A stretch of DNA of 64,000 nucleotides from Aeromicrobium yanjiei (GTDB taxonomy: Bacteria; Actinomycetota; Actinomycetes; Propionibacteriales; Nocardioidaceae): the NCBI RefSeq assembly GCF_009649075.1, contig NZ_CP045737.1, positions 3,100,001 through 3,164,000 of the forward strand, given 5' to 3'. Below, one piece after another: positions 32,699-40,987 of this stretch. The notes below the pieces were generated by a model that was not told the DNA's origin, searched no databases, and saw nothing but the letters and a program-made list of their open reading frames with translations. The position numbers were made by a program, and so were the translations under genes. The stretch's first letter is position 1. Every line of letters begins with the position of its first letter.

Positions 32699-34180
32699 AT
32701 GACCCCCTCCACCGCGCCGATCACACCCGACTCGGTCGGCGACCGCGCCCTCGTCTTTCGCGGTGCCACGATCCTCACGCTCGACGACGGCGGGACGATC
32801 CTGAACGATGCCGACCTGCTGGTGGTCGGCGAGCGCATCGAGGCCGTCGGCCCCCAGCTCGCGGTGCCCGACGGCACGATCGAGATCGATGCGCGCGGCG
32901 GCATCCTCATGCCCGGCATGATCGACACGCACCGCCACATGTGGCAGACCGCGATGCGCGGCTACGGCGCGGACTGGACCCTGACGCAGTACTTCGTCTG
33001 GTACTACCTCGAGCACGGCAAGATCTTCCGCCCCGAGGACGTCTACGCCGGCAACCTCCTCGGCGCCCTCGAGGCCCTCGACGCCGGAGTCACCACCACC
33101 GCCGACTGGGCCCACGGCATGATCACCCCCCAGCACGCGGACGCCGCGATCGATGCCCTGGAGGACACTCCCGGTCGATTCGTGTTCGGCTACGGCAATC
33201 TCCACGCCGGGCCCTGGGAGTGGTCCACCAGCCCCGAGTTCAGGGACCTGCACGCACGCCGGCTGGACGGCAAGGGCGACATGCTGGGCTTCCAGATCGC
33301 CTTCGACGTCACCGGCGACCCGACCTTTCCCGAGAAGGCAGCCTTTGAAGTGGCCCGCGAGATGGGCGCCCCGGTCACGACGCACGCGGGGGTGTGGGGG
33401 GCGACCAACGACGACGGCATCCAGCTGATGCACGACCACGGGTTCATGACGCCCGAGACCGTCTACGTCCACTCGGCCTCGCTGGAGCACGACTCCTACC
33501 AGCGGATCGCGGCGACGGGCGGCTCGGTGTCCGTCGCGACCGAGAGCGAGCAGAGCGCCGGGCAGGGATATCCCCCCACCTGGGTGCTGCGCTCGCACGA
33601 CATCCCGGTGTCGCTGTCGATGGACACCAGCGTGTGGTGGAGCGCCGATCTCTTCAGCGCGATGCGCTCGACGCTTGGCGCCGACCGGTCACGCATGCAC
33701 CTCGAGGCACATGCCCAGGAGGAGACCGTGACCCACAGCCACCTGCGTGCCGAGCAGGTCGTGCGATGGGCGACCCGCGGCGGCAGCCAGGCGCTCGGCC
33801 TCGACCACGCGGTCGGCAGCCTGGAGCCCGGCAAGAAGGCCGACGTGGTGCTGATCAAGAACGACCGCTCTCCCGCGATGTTCCCGATCCTCAACCCGTA
33901 CGGGCACGTGGCGTTCCAGGCGCAGCGTGCCGACGTGCACACGGTGTTGGTCAACGGACGGGTCGTCAAGAGCGAGCACGAGCTCGTGGGGGTCGACCTG
34001 GACAAGGCGAGGCGTGCAGTCGACGAGAGCGTGGAGTACCTGCGCTCCACGTTGGGCGAGGAGGCCTGGCAGCAGGGCATGAACCCCGACATCCCGGAGT
34101 CCACGGTCCTCGACAACCCGTACACCTACACTGATCACCGCGACGCGTCCACGCACGACCGCGTCGGGGACCAGGTGTGA
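32699..34180 (+). CDS. Metal-dependent amidohydrolase (TRZ/ATZ, cytosine-deaminase-like)
   Basis: The protein of 493 residues has the amidohydrolase TIM barrel with the metal ligands H78 and H80 (DTHRHMWQ), H229 (TTHAGVW), H258 (VYVHSAS) and D309 (SMDTSVWW), and a C-terminal LEPGKKADVVLI segment. The family hydrolyses aminated or halogenated rings (s-triazines, cytosine, guanine) and other substrates. This member differs from well-known deaminases in the region after H80, so I give no substrate. It is divergent from the CaiB unit and is followed after 36 bp by the IclR gene. Confidence 0.9.
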   Translation: MTPSTAPITPDSVGDRALVFRGATILTLDDGGTILNDADLLVVGERIEAVGPQLAVPDGTIEIDARGGILMPGMIDTHRHMWQTAMRGYGADWTLTQYFVWYYLEHGKIFRPEDVYAGNLLGALEALDAGVTTTADWAHGMITPQHADAAIDALEDTPGRFVFGYGNLHAGPWEWSTSPEFRDLHARRLDGKGDMLGFQIAFDVTGDPTFPEKAAFEVAREMGAPVTTHAGVWGATNDDGIQLMHDHGFMTPETVYVHSASLEHDSYQRIAATGGSVSVATESEQSAGQGYPPTWVLRSHDIPVSLSMDTSVWWSADLFSAMRSTLGADRSRMHLEAHAQEETVTHSHLRAEQVVRWATRGGSQALGLDHAVGSLEPGKKADVVLIKNDRSPAMFPILNPYGHVAFQAQRADVHTVLVNGRVVKSEHELVGVDLDKARRAVDESVEYLRSTLGEEAWQQGMNPDIPESTVLDNPYTYTDHRDASTHDRVGDQV

Positions 34181-34216
34181 CGGCAGCACCGACGAGTCGA
34201 GAGGGGACGACGGGCA

Positions 34217-35020
34217 GTGGTGACACGAGGCACGGGGCCGGACTTCATCGAGTCGGTCGCTCGCGGCTTCGACGTCGTCAAGGCCTTCACCCCCCAGTGC
34301 CCCACCCTCACCCTGTCGGAGGTGGCGGCGCGCACCGAGCTCTCCCGGCCGACGGCACGGCGGATGCTCCTCACGCTGATCGAGCTGGGGTACGTCCGGG
34401 AGTCCCAGACCGGCTTCTCCTTGACCCCCCGGGTGCTCGACCTCGGCCTGACGTACATCCAGGCCCACGGGCTGTGGGACCTGGCCCGACCCCATCTCGA
34501 GTCGCTCGTGACGCAGACCCACCAGTCCTCGTCGATCGCGCAGCTCGACGGCTCGGACATCGTCTACGTCGCGCGGGTCGCCGTGCCCAAGATCATCTCG
34601 CTCGCCGTCTCGATCGGCACCCGGTTCCCGGCCACCTCGACGTCCCTCGGGCGGATCATGCTGGCCGATCTCAGCCCGGCCGAGCTCGAGGCGACGTTGT
34701 CCCAGCCGAGTCGCTCGGGCATCGAGCCGCGGTACGTGCCGGGCGAGGACGAGCTGCAGGCGATCCTCTCCCAGACCCGGGCCCGCGGCTGGGTGCTGAC
34801 CGACGAGCACCTCGCCGGGGGCATCCGCTCGATCGCGGCGCCGATCCGCGACGGGAGCGGGGCCGTGATCGCAGCGGCCAACGTCACGGTCCATGCGGCA
34901 GAGGTCTCGGTCGAGGCCCTGACCGACGACTTCCTGCCGCTGTTGATCCGCACGGCCGGAGACATCAGCGCCGACGTCGCGCGGATCGACCAGATCCCCC
35001 GGGTCATCGCACCGCGCTGA
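34217..35020 (+). CDS. IclR-family transcriptional regulator
   Basis: The protein of 267 residues has an N-terminal winged helix-turn-helix (about 12-75; DFIESVARGFDVVKAF, LTLSEVAARTELSRPTARRM) and a C-terminal effector domain (about 95-260, with SIAQLDGSDIVYVARV, GTRFPATSTSLGRIML and GGIRSIAAPIRDGSGAV). PcaR/PobR-type members control aromatic acid catabolism. Starts at GTG 34217 and 34220 are equally possible. It follows the amidohydrolase on the same strand and is the likely ligand of the two RCGGAC-N4-GTCCGY palindromes between the divergent units. Confidence 0.9.
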   Translation: MVTRGTGPDFIESVARGFDVVKAFTPQCPTLTLSEVAARTELSRPTARRMLLTLIELGYVRESQTGFSLTPRVLDLGLTYIQAHGLWDLARPHLESLVTQTHQSSSIAQLDGSDIVYVARVAVPKIISLAVSIGTRFPATSTSLGRIMLADLSPAELEATLSQPSRSGIEPRYVPGEDELQAILSQTRARGWVLTDEHLAGGIRSIAAPIRDGSGAVIAAANVTVHAAEVSVEALTDDFLPLLIRTAGDISADVARIDQIPRVIAPR

Positions 35021-35023
35021 ACC

Positions 35024-35767
35024 TCAGGCGATGTCGGCGGCGCGCGCCGCTGCCGACGCCTCGGCCGCTCCGCCCGTCCACGGCACGCCGTGCCCCGTGA
35101 GCACGACCCGGGCGCCGGAGGCACCGATGCGCGTGAGCGACCCCTTCGCTGTGGCGGCGTCGTGCGTCCCGCCGCGACCCACGACCCGCGGTCCGGTGCG
35201 TCCCGAGTAGGGATCGAGCGTCACCAAGGCGTCCCCCGTGAAGATCACGTCGTGCGACGGCACGTGCAGTGCACAGTGCCCGTCGGTGTGCCCGGGCGTG
35301 TGGATCACGGTCGGCCGACCGGGCAGGTCCAGCGTCTGGCCGTCCACGAGCGCGTGGCTGGGCTCGACGCCACGCACCCGCAGCGCGCCGGCCGCGGCCA
35401 TGCTCGACAGGTGCGGCACCGAGCGGGGGTGGAGGAAGGGATAGGCCAGCCGGGGACGCCCCGGGCGGTAGCGGTACGGGTGACGCACGATCCGCTGGTC
35501 ACCGGGGTGCACCCACACCGGAACGCCGTGCTCCGCGACCGCGCGCGCCAGGATCCCGACGTGGTCGAAGTGTCCGTGGGTCAGCACGAATCCGGCGACA
35601 TCGTCCCAGCCACGGCCGATCCGGTCCAGGACCTGCGTCGTCTCGTCCCACATCCTCGGCAGGCCGGCGTCCACGATCGTCACCGCACCACCGTCCTCCA
35701 GGACGTACAGGTTGGTGCTCGCGACCGCGACCAGGTGCACGCCGGGCACGACGTCCATCGTGATCAT
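35024..35767 (-). CDS. Metallo-beta-lactamase-fold hydrolase
   Basis: The protein of 247 residues has the HxHxDH site (LTHGHFDH; H64, H66, D68, H69) and later conserved His and Asp in TPGHTDGHCALHVPSHD, FTGDALV and LTGHG. This is the hydrolase form of the MBL fold, likely dinuclear zinc. The substrate is unknown. The start at 35767 overlaps the stop of the upstream gene (ATGA); a Met three codons in (35758) is an alternative. It is convergent with the IclR gene with a gap of 3 bp. Confidence 0.9.
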   Translation of the reverse strand: MITMDVVPGVHLVAVASTNLYVLEDGGAVTIVDAGLPRMWDETTQVLDRIGRGWDDVAGFVLTHGHFDHVGILARAVAEHGVPVWVHPGDQRIVRHPYRYRPGRPRLAYPFLHPRSVPHLSSMAAAGALRVRGVEPSHALVDGQTLDLPGRPTVIHTPGHTDGHCALHVPSHDVIFTGDALVTLDPYSGRTGPRVVGRGGTHDAATAKGSLTRIGASGARVVLTGHGVPWTGGAAEASAAARAADIA

Positions 35768-36351
35768 GCGGAGCCGTCCGGACGCCTTCTCCCCCGGGCC
35801 AGGCGGCGCAGCGCCCGCACGGCTACCGTCCCGGTGACGACCCAGGGCCCGGCCACGAGGATCGGGTCGATCCACTGGTGTCGCGTGTCGACCCGATGGC
35901 CCGCGCGACGTGAGGCGAGGCCGTGGTGGGTGAGCTCGGAACGGATCCCGGTCTCGGTCAGCGGGTTGTCGGGGCGGGTGGTCAGCAGCGAGCGCAGGTG
36001 GCTCTCCACCGCGTCCACCCGGTCCGCGCCCAGCAGCAGGAGCCAGTGCGCCGCGCGCGCCTCGCTGAACCGGGCGTACGAGTAGCGGCGGATGACTCCG
36101 GACAGCCCGCGCAGCGGGGCCGAGGTGCCGAACACCGGCGGGAGCATGCCGTGCTCGATCGACCGCTCGCGGAAGCCGTGCGACTCCTGGCGCTCGGGGA
36201 ACTCCCAGTGGGCACCGGAGTCGAGATCGCGCCGCTCCTGCGGAAAGGCCGGACGGTCGGCGGGATCCAGGTCGACGCCCCACCCGGGGATCTGGGCGCG
36301 CAGCTCGTCGCTGGTCCGGGCGAGCGGCGGCTTCTGTGCGGTGTAGGTCAT
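35764..36351 (-). CDS. Conserved-looking cytoplasmic protein, unknown
   Basis: The protein of 195 residues starts MTYTAQKPPLARTSDELRAQ. It has a WGVDLDPADRPAFPQERRDL stretch, then HWEFPERQESHGFRERSIEH and RRYSYARFSEARAAHWLLLL. A hydrophobic segment near 164-180 (WIDPILVAGPWVVTGTVAV) and a basic C-terminus suggest membrane association. I do not recognise a family. GAGAGG lies 7 nt before the ATG. It is coupled (ATGA) to the MBL gene, and lies 11 nt downstream of the zinc ADH gene. Confidence 0.78.
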   Translation of the reverse strand: MTYTAQKPPLARTSDELRAQIPGWGVDLDPADRPAFPQERRDLDSGAHWEFPERQESHGFRERSIEHGMLPPVFGTSAPLRGLSGVIRRYSYARFSEARAAHWLLLLGADRVDAVESHLRSLLTTRPDNPLTETGIRSELTHHGLASRRAGHRVDTRHQWIDPILVAGPWVVTGTVAVRALRRLARGRRRPDGSA

Positions 36352-36362
36352 GACGGCACCTC

Positions 36363-37505
36363 TCAGCTCGGGACGATGACGGGCTTGATGACGTTGTCGA
36401 GCTTGGCCGAGAAGATGTGATAGCCCTCGGCGATGTGCTCGAGCGGGATGTGGTGGGTGATGATGTCGCTCGGCTTCAGGTGCCCGTTGCGGATGTGCTC
36501 GAACAGGCGGGGCCACTGCCGCTTCGCGGGGCACTGGTTCATGTTGAGCGTCAGGCCCTTGTTGAGCGCGTCACCGAACTTCACGGCGCTGAACATCGGA
36601 CCGTACGCCCCCATGACCGAGACCGTGCCGCCCTTGCGCACCGAGTCGATCGCCCAGTTGAGGGCGATGGGCGATCCGCCCTGCAGCTTGAGCTTGGCGG
36701 ACGTCACGTGCTGGAGCAGGTTGCCGTCGGCCTCCGCGCCGACCGCGTCGATCACGACGTCCGCGCCGAGATGGCCGGTCGTCTTCTTCATCTCCACCAC
36801 GATGTCCTGGTGCTCGGCGAAGTTGAACGTCTCGGCGTGGGCGAACTCGCGGGCCTTCTCGAGCCGGTAGTCCAGGTGGTCGATCACGATGACCCGTCCC
36901 GCCCCCATGAACCACGCGGACTTGGCCGCGAACAGGCCGACCGGTCCGGCACCGAACACCACCACGGTGTCGCCCTCGACGATGTCACCGAGCTGGGCGC
37001 CGAAGTATCCGGTCGCGAGCGCGTCGGTGCACAGCAGCGCGTCCTCGTCGTCCATCCAGTCCGGGATGCGGGAGGGGCCGACGTCGGCGAACGGCACGCG
37101 CACCAGCTCGGCCTGGCCGCCGTCGTAGCCGCCGCACGTGTGCGAGTAGCCGTAGATGCCGCCCACCGCGGTCGCGTTGGGATTGACGTTGTGGCAGTTG
37201 GAGTAGAGGCCGCGCGCGCAGAAGTAGCAGGACCCGCAGTAGACGTTGAACGGCACCATCACCCGGTCACCCGGGGACAGGTTCTCGACCGACGGGCCGA
37301 CCTCCTCCACGATGCCGATGAACTCGTGGCCGAACGTGTGGCCGACCCGCGTGTCGGGCATCATCCCGTGATAGAGGTGCAGGTCGGATCCGCAGATCGA
37401 CGCCATCGTCACGCGGACGATCGCGTCGTTGGGGTGCTCGATCCTCGGGTCCTGCTTCTCCTCGACGCGGACCTTGTAGGGCCCCCGGTAGACCATTGCC
37501 TTCAC
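36363..37505 (-). CDS. Zinc-dependent alcohol dehydrogenase (MDR), paralogue of the ADH at 20871
   Basis: The protein of 380 residues has catalytic zinc ligands (ICGSDLHLYHG; GHEFIGIVEEVG), structural zinc CGSCYFCARGLYSNC and the NAD site VVFGAGPVGLFAAKSA. It has the same overall plan as the enzyme at 20871-22052 (both carry ICGSDLHLY, RGGTVSV-type and GGxIxP segments). The GTG start has AAGGAG 6 nt upstream. GGGTAT and GTTC 15 bp apart lie upstream (SigB/SigF-like promoter). The MBL-fold and unknown-protein genes follow on the same strand. Confidence 0.92.
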   Translation of the reverse strand: MKAMVYRGPYKVRVEEKQDPRIEHPNDAIVRVTMASICGSDLHLYHGMMPDTRVGHTFGHEFIGIVEEVGPSVENLSPGDRVMVPFNVYCGSCYFCARGLYSNCHNVNPNATAVGGIYGYSHTCGGYDGGQAELVRVPFADVGPSRIPDWMDDEDALLCTDALATGYFGAQLGDIVEGDTVVVFGAGPVGLFAAKSAWFMGAGRVIVIDHLDYRLEKAREFAHAETFNFAEHQDIVVEMKKTTGHLGADVVIDAVGAEADGNLLQHVTSAKLKLQGGSPIALNWAIDSVRKGGTVSVMGAYGPMFSAVKFGDALNKGLTLNMNQCPAKRQWPRLFEHIRNGHLKPSDIITHHIPLEHIAEGYHIFSAKLDNVIKPVIVPS

Positions 37506-37553
37506 GAGTCGCTCCTTCTCCCGGGTCCCGGGGCCTTGGACGTTGCGGTGCCA

Positions 37554-37578
37554 ATACCCCGAAGTCGGGTGCGTGAAC
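37554..37578 (-). promoter_or_regulatory. SigB/SigF-like promoter of the zinc ADH operon
   Basis: On the minus strand GTTC (37578-37575), 15 bp, and a perfect GGGTAT (37559-37554) lie about 50 bp upstream of the GTG at 37505. One -35 mismatch and a spacing one base short of the katE and 8556 promoters. Confidence 0.45.
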
Positions 37579-37593
37579 ACCTCGTCGCAGGGA

Positions 37594-38289
37594 TCAGCTC
37601 TGCGTGTGCAGCAGCACGCCGACGCCGAGGCAGTGCGCCGCGAATGCCGCGACCGTCAGGCTGTGGAAGACCTCGTGGTAGCCGAAGAACGCGGGCGAGG
37701 GGTCCGGCCGCTTCGTGCCGTACACGACCGCACCTGCGGTGTAGAGCAGACCGCCTGCGGTCAGGAGGAAGAGCACCGTCGGCGATGCGGCGTCGACGAA
37801 GTCGCCTGCGAAGATGACCGGCGCCCAGCCGAGGAGCAGGTAGAGCGGGGCGTTGGACCAGCGCGGAGCGTCGACCCAGAAGATCTTGAACGCGATGCCG
37901 AGCGCTGCGCCACCCCACATCGTGGCCAGGAGGATCGCGGCACGCTGCTCCGAGAGCAGCATGAGCGCGAACGGCGTGCTGGACCCCGCGATGAGGACGA
38001 AGATGTTGGCGTGGTCGATGCGCTTGAGCAGGCGCATGTGGCGCGGCGACCACGTCCCGGTGTGGTAGACCGCGCTGCAGGTGAACAGCAGCAGCGCGCT
38101 CACCATGTACACCGCGACGCCGAGACGGTCGCGGGTGCTGTCGGCCACGACCAGCATGCCGAGGAGGGCGATGAAGGCAAGAGGTGCCGTCGCCGCGTGG
38201 AGCCATCCGCGCAGGCGCGGCTTGATCTCGGCGACGGTGTCGACCAGCTGGTCGTGCATGGTGCTGGGGACATGACGCGTGTGGGACAT
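37594..38289 (-). CDS. trhA: Hemolysin III family / PAQR membrane protein
   Basis: The protein of 231 residues has about seven hydrophobic segments. It carries PAQR residues: RGWLHAATAPLAF near the start, TCSAVYHTGTW (His in the second helix), RIDHANIFVLIAGSSTPF (Asp/His of the third helix) and FGYHEVFHSLTVAAFAAH (paired His of the last helix). These metal-binding His and Asp place it in the hemolysin III/PAQR family. Members have roles in lipid homeostasis or possible ceramidase-like chemistry. A strong hairpin terminator separates it from the gene upstream. Confidence 0.9.
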   Translation of the reverse strand: MSHTRHVPSTMHDQLVDTVAEIKPRLRGWLHAATAPLAFIALLGMLVVADSTRDRLGVAVYMVSALLLFTCSAVYHTGTWSPRHMRLLKRIDHANIFVLIAGSSTPFALMLLSEQRAAILLATMWGGAALGIAFKIFWVDAPRWSNAPLYLLLGWAPVIFAGDFVDAASPTVLFLLTAGGLLYTAGAVVYGTKRPDPSPAFFGYHEVFHSLTVAAFAAHCLGVGVLLHTQS

Positions 38290-38317
38290 CGCGGCTTCCT
38301 TCGGATGGATGGACGAG

Positions 38318-38352
38318 GCGGGCCGGCGTCTCCAGGAGAGACGCCGGCCCGC
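38318..38352 (-). terminator. Hairpin terminator between the 38367 gene and the PAQR gene
   Basis: GCGGGCCGGCGTCTC (38318-38332) and its perfect complement (38338-38352) make a 15-bp stem with a 5-nt loop. It lies about 14 nt past the stop of the minus-strand membrane protein gene. No U-run. Confidence 0.65.
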
Positions 38353-38366
38353 ACTAGGGATGTGGC

Positions 38367-38882
38367 TCAGTTGCCGGAGTGCGTTCCGTCGTTCGTGCGG
38401 TGGTCGCCGTCCTGACGGTGCTCGATGTCGCCCTCGGGCTCCATCGCGAGCAGGAACGAGCCGACGGCCCAGACGAGGGCGCCGATCAGACCGACGTACA
38501 CGCCGATCTCGGTGTCGAAGCCGGCCTTGCGCTCAGCGCCGCCGGGAACCTCGAGCAGGTAGGACAGGGACAGACCGGTGGCGGCGATGCCCGCAGCCAT
38601 CGAGGACAGGGACAGTCCGCGGTGCTGGCGACGGGTCGCACGCTTCGCGGCGTACAGCAGGGCTGCGGCGAAGCCGATGCCCAGGTAGGCCGTGAACGGG
38701 ATGACGGTGTCGGCCTCGTAGCCGCTGAAGCTCTTGTCATCGGTGTTGATCCAGGCGAGGAACGTCGCGATGACGAAGATGACGACACCCGCGGTCGCGA
38801 TGTACGCACCCTTGGGGTCCGCGCGGTGCGGATCGTAGGTGTGGGCCCGGTTGGCGTTTGATGTGTTGCCGTGACTACTCAT
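38367..38882 (-). CDS. Four-spanning membrane protein, unknown
   Basis: The protein of 171 residues starts MSSHGNTSNANRAHTYDPHR and has about four hydrophobic segments (28-46, 62-80, 92-112, 125-147). The N- and C-termini are hydrophilic, the latter with an acidic and His-rich tail (EPEGDIEHRQDGDHRTNDGTHSGN, residues 148-171). I do not recognise the family. A short palindrome TCTCAG-N6-CTGAGA (38924-38941) lies 42 bp upstream of the start and could be an operator. It is divergent from the flavoenzyme gene. Confidence 0.72.
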   Translation of the reverse strand: MSSHGNTSNANRAHTYDPHRADPKGAYIATAGVVIFVIATFLAWINTDDKSFSGYEADTVIPFTAYLGIGFAAALLYAAKRATRRQHRGLSLSSMAAGIAATGLSLSYLLEVPGGAERKAGFDTEIGVYVGLIGALVWAVGSFLLAMEPEGDIEHRQDGDHRTNDGTHSGN

Positions 38883-39008
38883 GAGTAGGAGATACCTGCT
38901 GGGACGAGCTCTATTCATCTGGCTCTCAGGTTGGGCTGAGAACTGGGTCACACCCCCCGATGCGTACAGTCGTCCCACCGCCTTGCCCGCTGTCTCGAAG
39001 GATGCCTC

Positions 39009-40340
39009 ATGTCGCAGCTGCACGAAGCCCGCTCCACGACCGGCGCCCCGCCCGCAGAAGGGGTCGGTCGCTCCCGTCAGAGCGCGATCTACCGCGAGGG
39101 CGTGCTGGGCCGCCGGCCTGCGGTGCCGACGGACTTCGCCGAGCTGGAGCGGCGGGCCGCGAAGGCGTCCTCGGCCAAGGCGTGGGCGTACGTCGCGGGC
39201 GGCGCCGGCGAGGGCCGCACGATGCGCAACAACCGGGCGGCGTTCGACCGCTGGGCCGTGGTGCCGCGGATGGCCCACGGGCAGGCGACCCGGGACCTGT
39301 CCGTCGACCTGTTCGGCACCCGACTGCCGACGCCGCTGCTGCTGGCCCCGGTCGGGGCCGGTCAGCTCATCGATCCCGACTGCGACCTGCACGTCGCGAG
39401 GGCGGCTGCCGCCACCGGCGTGCCGTACGTCTTCACCAACCAGGGCGGCACCCCGATGGAGGAGACCGCCGCGGCGATGGGCGGCGGGCGGCACTGGATG
39501 CAGCTCTACTGGAGCACCGACGAGGGCCTGGTCGACAGCCTCATCACCCGCGCGGAGGCCAACGGGGCGGAGGCACTGGTCGTCACGTTGGACACGACGC
39601 TGCTGGGCTGGCGGCCGCAGGACCTCAACCTGGGGTCCTTGCCGTTCGCGCAGGGCAAGGGCATCGGCCAGTACACGTCCGACCCGCGGTTCCTGCAGAT
39701 CGTCCGCGAGCGCATCGCGGCCGCCAAGAGCTCGGGGACCAAGCCCGACACGACGATCACGCTCGGGGCCGTCAAGTCGCTCATCTCGATGACCCGGCAG
39801 CACCCCGGGACCTTCTGGTCCAACCTGCGCTCGCCCGAGCCGCGGGCGTCCGTCGAGGCGTTCCTGGACATCTACTCCAATCCCGGACTGAGCTGGAGCC
39901 ACCTCGAGACCCTGCGGGAGCGCACCCGGCTGCCCGTCGTGCTCAAGGGGATCCTGCATCCCGACGACGCCCGTCGGGCGTTCGACCTGGGCGTCGACGC
40001 GATCGTGGTCTCCAACCACGGCGGACGTCAGGTGGACAGCTCGATCGCCTCGCTCGACGCGCTCATCGCGGTGCGCGAGGCGATCGGCCCCGAGCCGACG
40101 GTCCTGTTCGACAGCGGCATCCGCACCGGGGCTGACGTCTTCATGGCGCTGGCCCATGGGGCGGACGCGTGCCTGCTCGGTCGGCCGTACATGTACGGCG
40201 TCGCCCTGGCCGGTCAGGCCGGAGCCGAGGCCGTGATCTCCAACGTCCTCGCCGAGCTCGACCTGACGATGGCCCTCACCGGTGCGACCCAGGCCCGGGA
40301 CATCTCCCCGGACCTGGTCGTGGCCAACCCGTCGCGCTGA
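39009..40340 (+). CDS. FMN-dependent alpha-hydroxy-acid oxidase (lactate 2-monooxygenase type)
   Basis: The protein of 443 residues has the glycolate/lactate oxidase TIM barrel. It has LLLAPVGAGQL, FTNQGGTP and WMQLYWSTDE, then the active-site segment VVLKGILHPDDARRAFDLGV, followed by VVSNHGGRQVDSSIASLDAL (catalytic His of SNHGGRQ) and the phosphate-binding DSGIRTGADVFMAL and LLGRPYMYGV. The order and the long loop around TSDPRFLQIV fit the lactate 2-monooxygenase group (lactate + O2 to acetate and CO2), though it is longer than usual (about 390) at the N-terminus. Electron flow to O2 is presumed. It ends 6 bp from the convergent mnhG. Confidence 0.88.
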   Translation: MSQLHEARSTTGAPPAEGVGRSRQSAIYREGVLGRRPAVPTDFAELERRAAKASSAKAWAYVAGGAGEGRTMRNNRAAFDRWAVVPRMAHGQATRDLSVDLFGTRLPTPLLLAPVGAGQLIDPDCDLHVARAAAATGVPYVFTNQGGTPMEETAAAMGGGRHWMQLYWSTDEGLVDSLITRAEANGAEALVVTLDTTLLGWRPQDLNLGSLPFAQGKGIGQYTSDPRFLQIVRERIAAAKSSGTKPDTTITLGAVKSLISMTRQHPGTFWSNLRSPEPRASVEAFLDIYSNPGLSWSHLETLRERTRLPVVLKGILHPDDARRAFDLGVDAIVVSNHGGRQVDSSIASLDALIAVREAIGPEPTVLFDSGIRTGADVFMALAHGADACLLGRPYMYGVALAGQAGAEAVISNVLAELDLTMALTGATQARDISPDLVVANPSR

Positions 40341-40346
40341 GCCCGG

Positions 40347-40712
40347 TCACGGCTCGCCGCGGGAGGGCCCCTCGTAGTCGTCGTTCGCGAGGTCGTTGAC
40401 GACGAGGTCGTCCACCCGCAGCTGGCCGGCACGGTAGGACGCGCGGGCGACCATGTGGTTGGCGACGGGTGTCGTGAGCATCTGGAACAGCCCGATCAGC
40501 ACGAGCAGGCCGATCGTGCCGGGGTCCCGCAGCCGCAGCCCCAGGCCGAGCAGCATGAGGAGCAGGCCGAGCACCTGCGGCTTGGTCGCGGCGTGCATGC
40601 GGCTGAGCAGATCGGGCAGCTTCAGGACGCCGACCGCGGCGATGAGACCCAGCAGCGCGCCCAGCAGGAAGCACACCGCGGCAGCGGCGTCCGCGACGTC
40701 GGTCCAGCTCAC
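40347..40712 (-). CDS. mnhG: Na+/H+ antiporter subunit MnhG (MrpG)
   Basis: The protein of 121 residues has three transmembrane segments (about 10-32, 40-62, 65-85) and the MnhG pattern VGVLKLPDLLSRMHAATKPQ (about residues 27-46). It is the last gene of the mnhA-C-D-E-F-G operon. The multisubunit antiporter exchanges Na+ or K+ for H+ across the cell membrane. The stop-start overlap with mnhF is 4 nt. Confidence 0.95.
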   Translation of the reverse strand: MSWTDVADAAAAVCFLLGALLGLIAAVGVLKLPDLLSRMHAATKPQVLGLLLMLLGLGLRLRDPGTIGLLVLIGLFQMLTTPVANHMVARASYRAGQLRVDDLVVNDLANDDYEGPSRGEP

Positions 40713-40987
40713 GAGGGGTCCTCCTCGATGTCGTCACTGCCTTGGGTGAACCGGGCGATGCTGACCGAGCCCACGAACCCCAGGAGGGTCAGCACCAGCA
40801 GGAGCGGCAGGGTGAAGGTGTGCCGGCCGTACGCCGCCTCGATCGCGAGGCCGCAGATGCCGAGGGCGACGAAGACGTCCAGGGCCACCGCGCGGTCGAG
40901 CACCGTGGGCCCCATGGTCATCCGGGCGACAGCGCACACGGCACCGATGAGCAGCATCGCTGCCGCGATGAACAGGGCGATCGTCAT
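40709..40987 (-). CDS. mnhF: Na+/H+ antiporter subunit MnhF (MrpF)
   Basis: The protein of 92 residues has three transmembrane segments and the MnhF motif MGPTVLDRAVALDVFVALGI (about residues 25-44), with a short acidic tail DDIEEDPS. The ATG at 40987 overlaps the mnhE stop (ATGA) and the stop overlaps the mnhG start. The longer frame upstream is not part of it. Confidence 0.95.
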   Translation of the reverse strand: MTIALFIAAAMLLIGAVCAVARMTMGPTVLDRAVALDVFVALGICGLAIEAAYGRHTFTLPLLLVLTLLGFVGSVSIARFTQGSDDIEEDPS

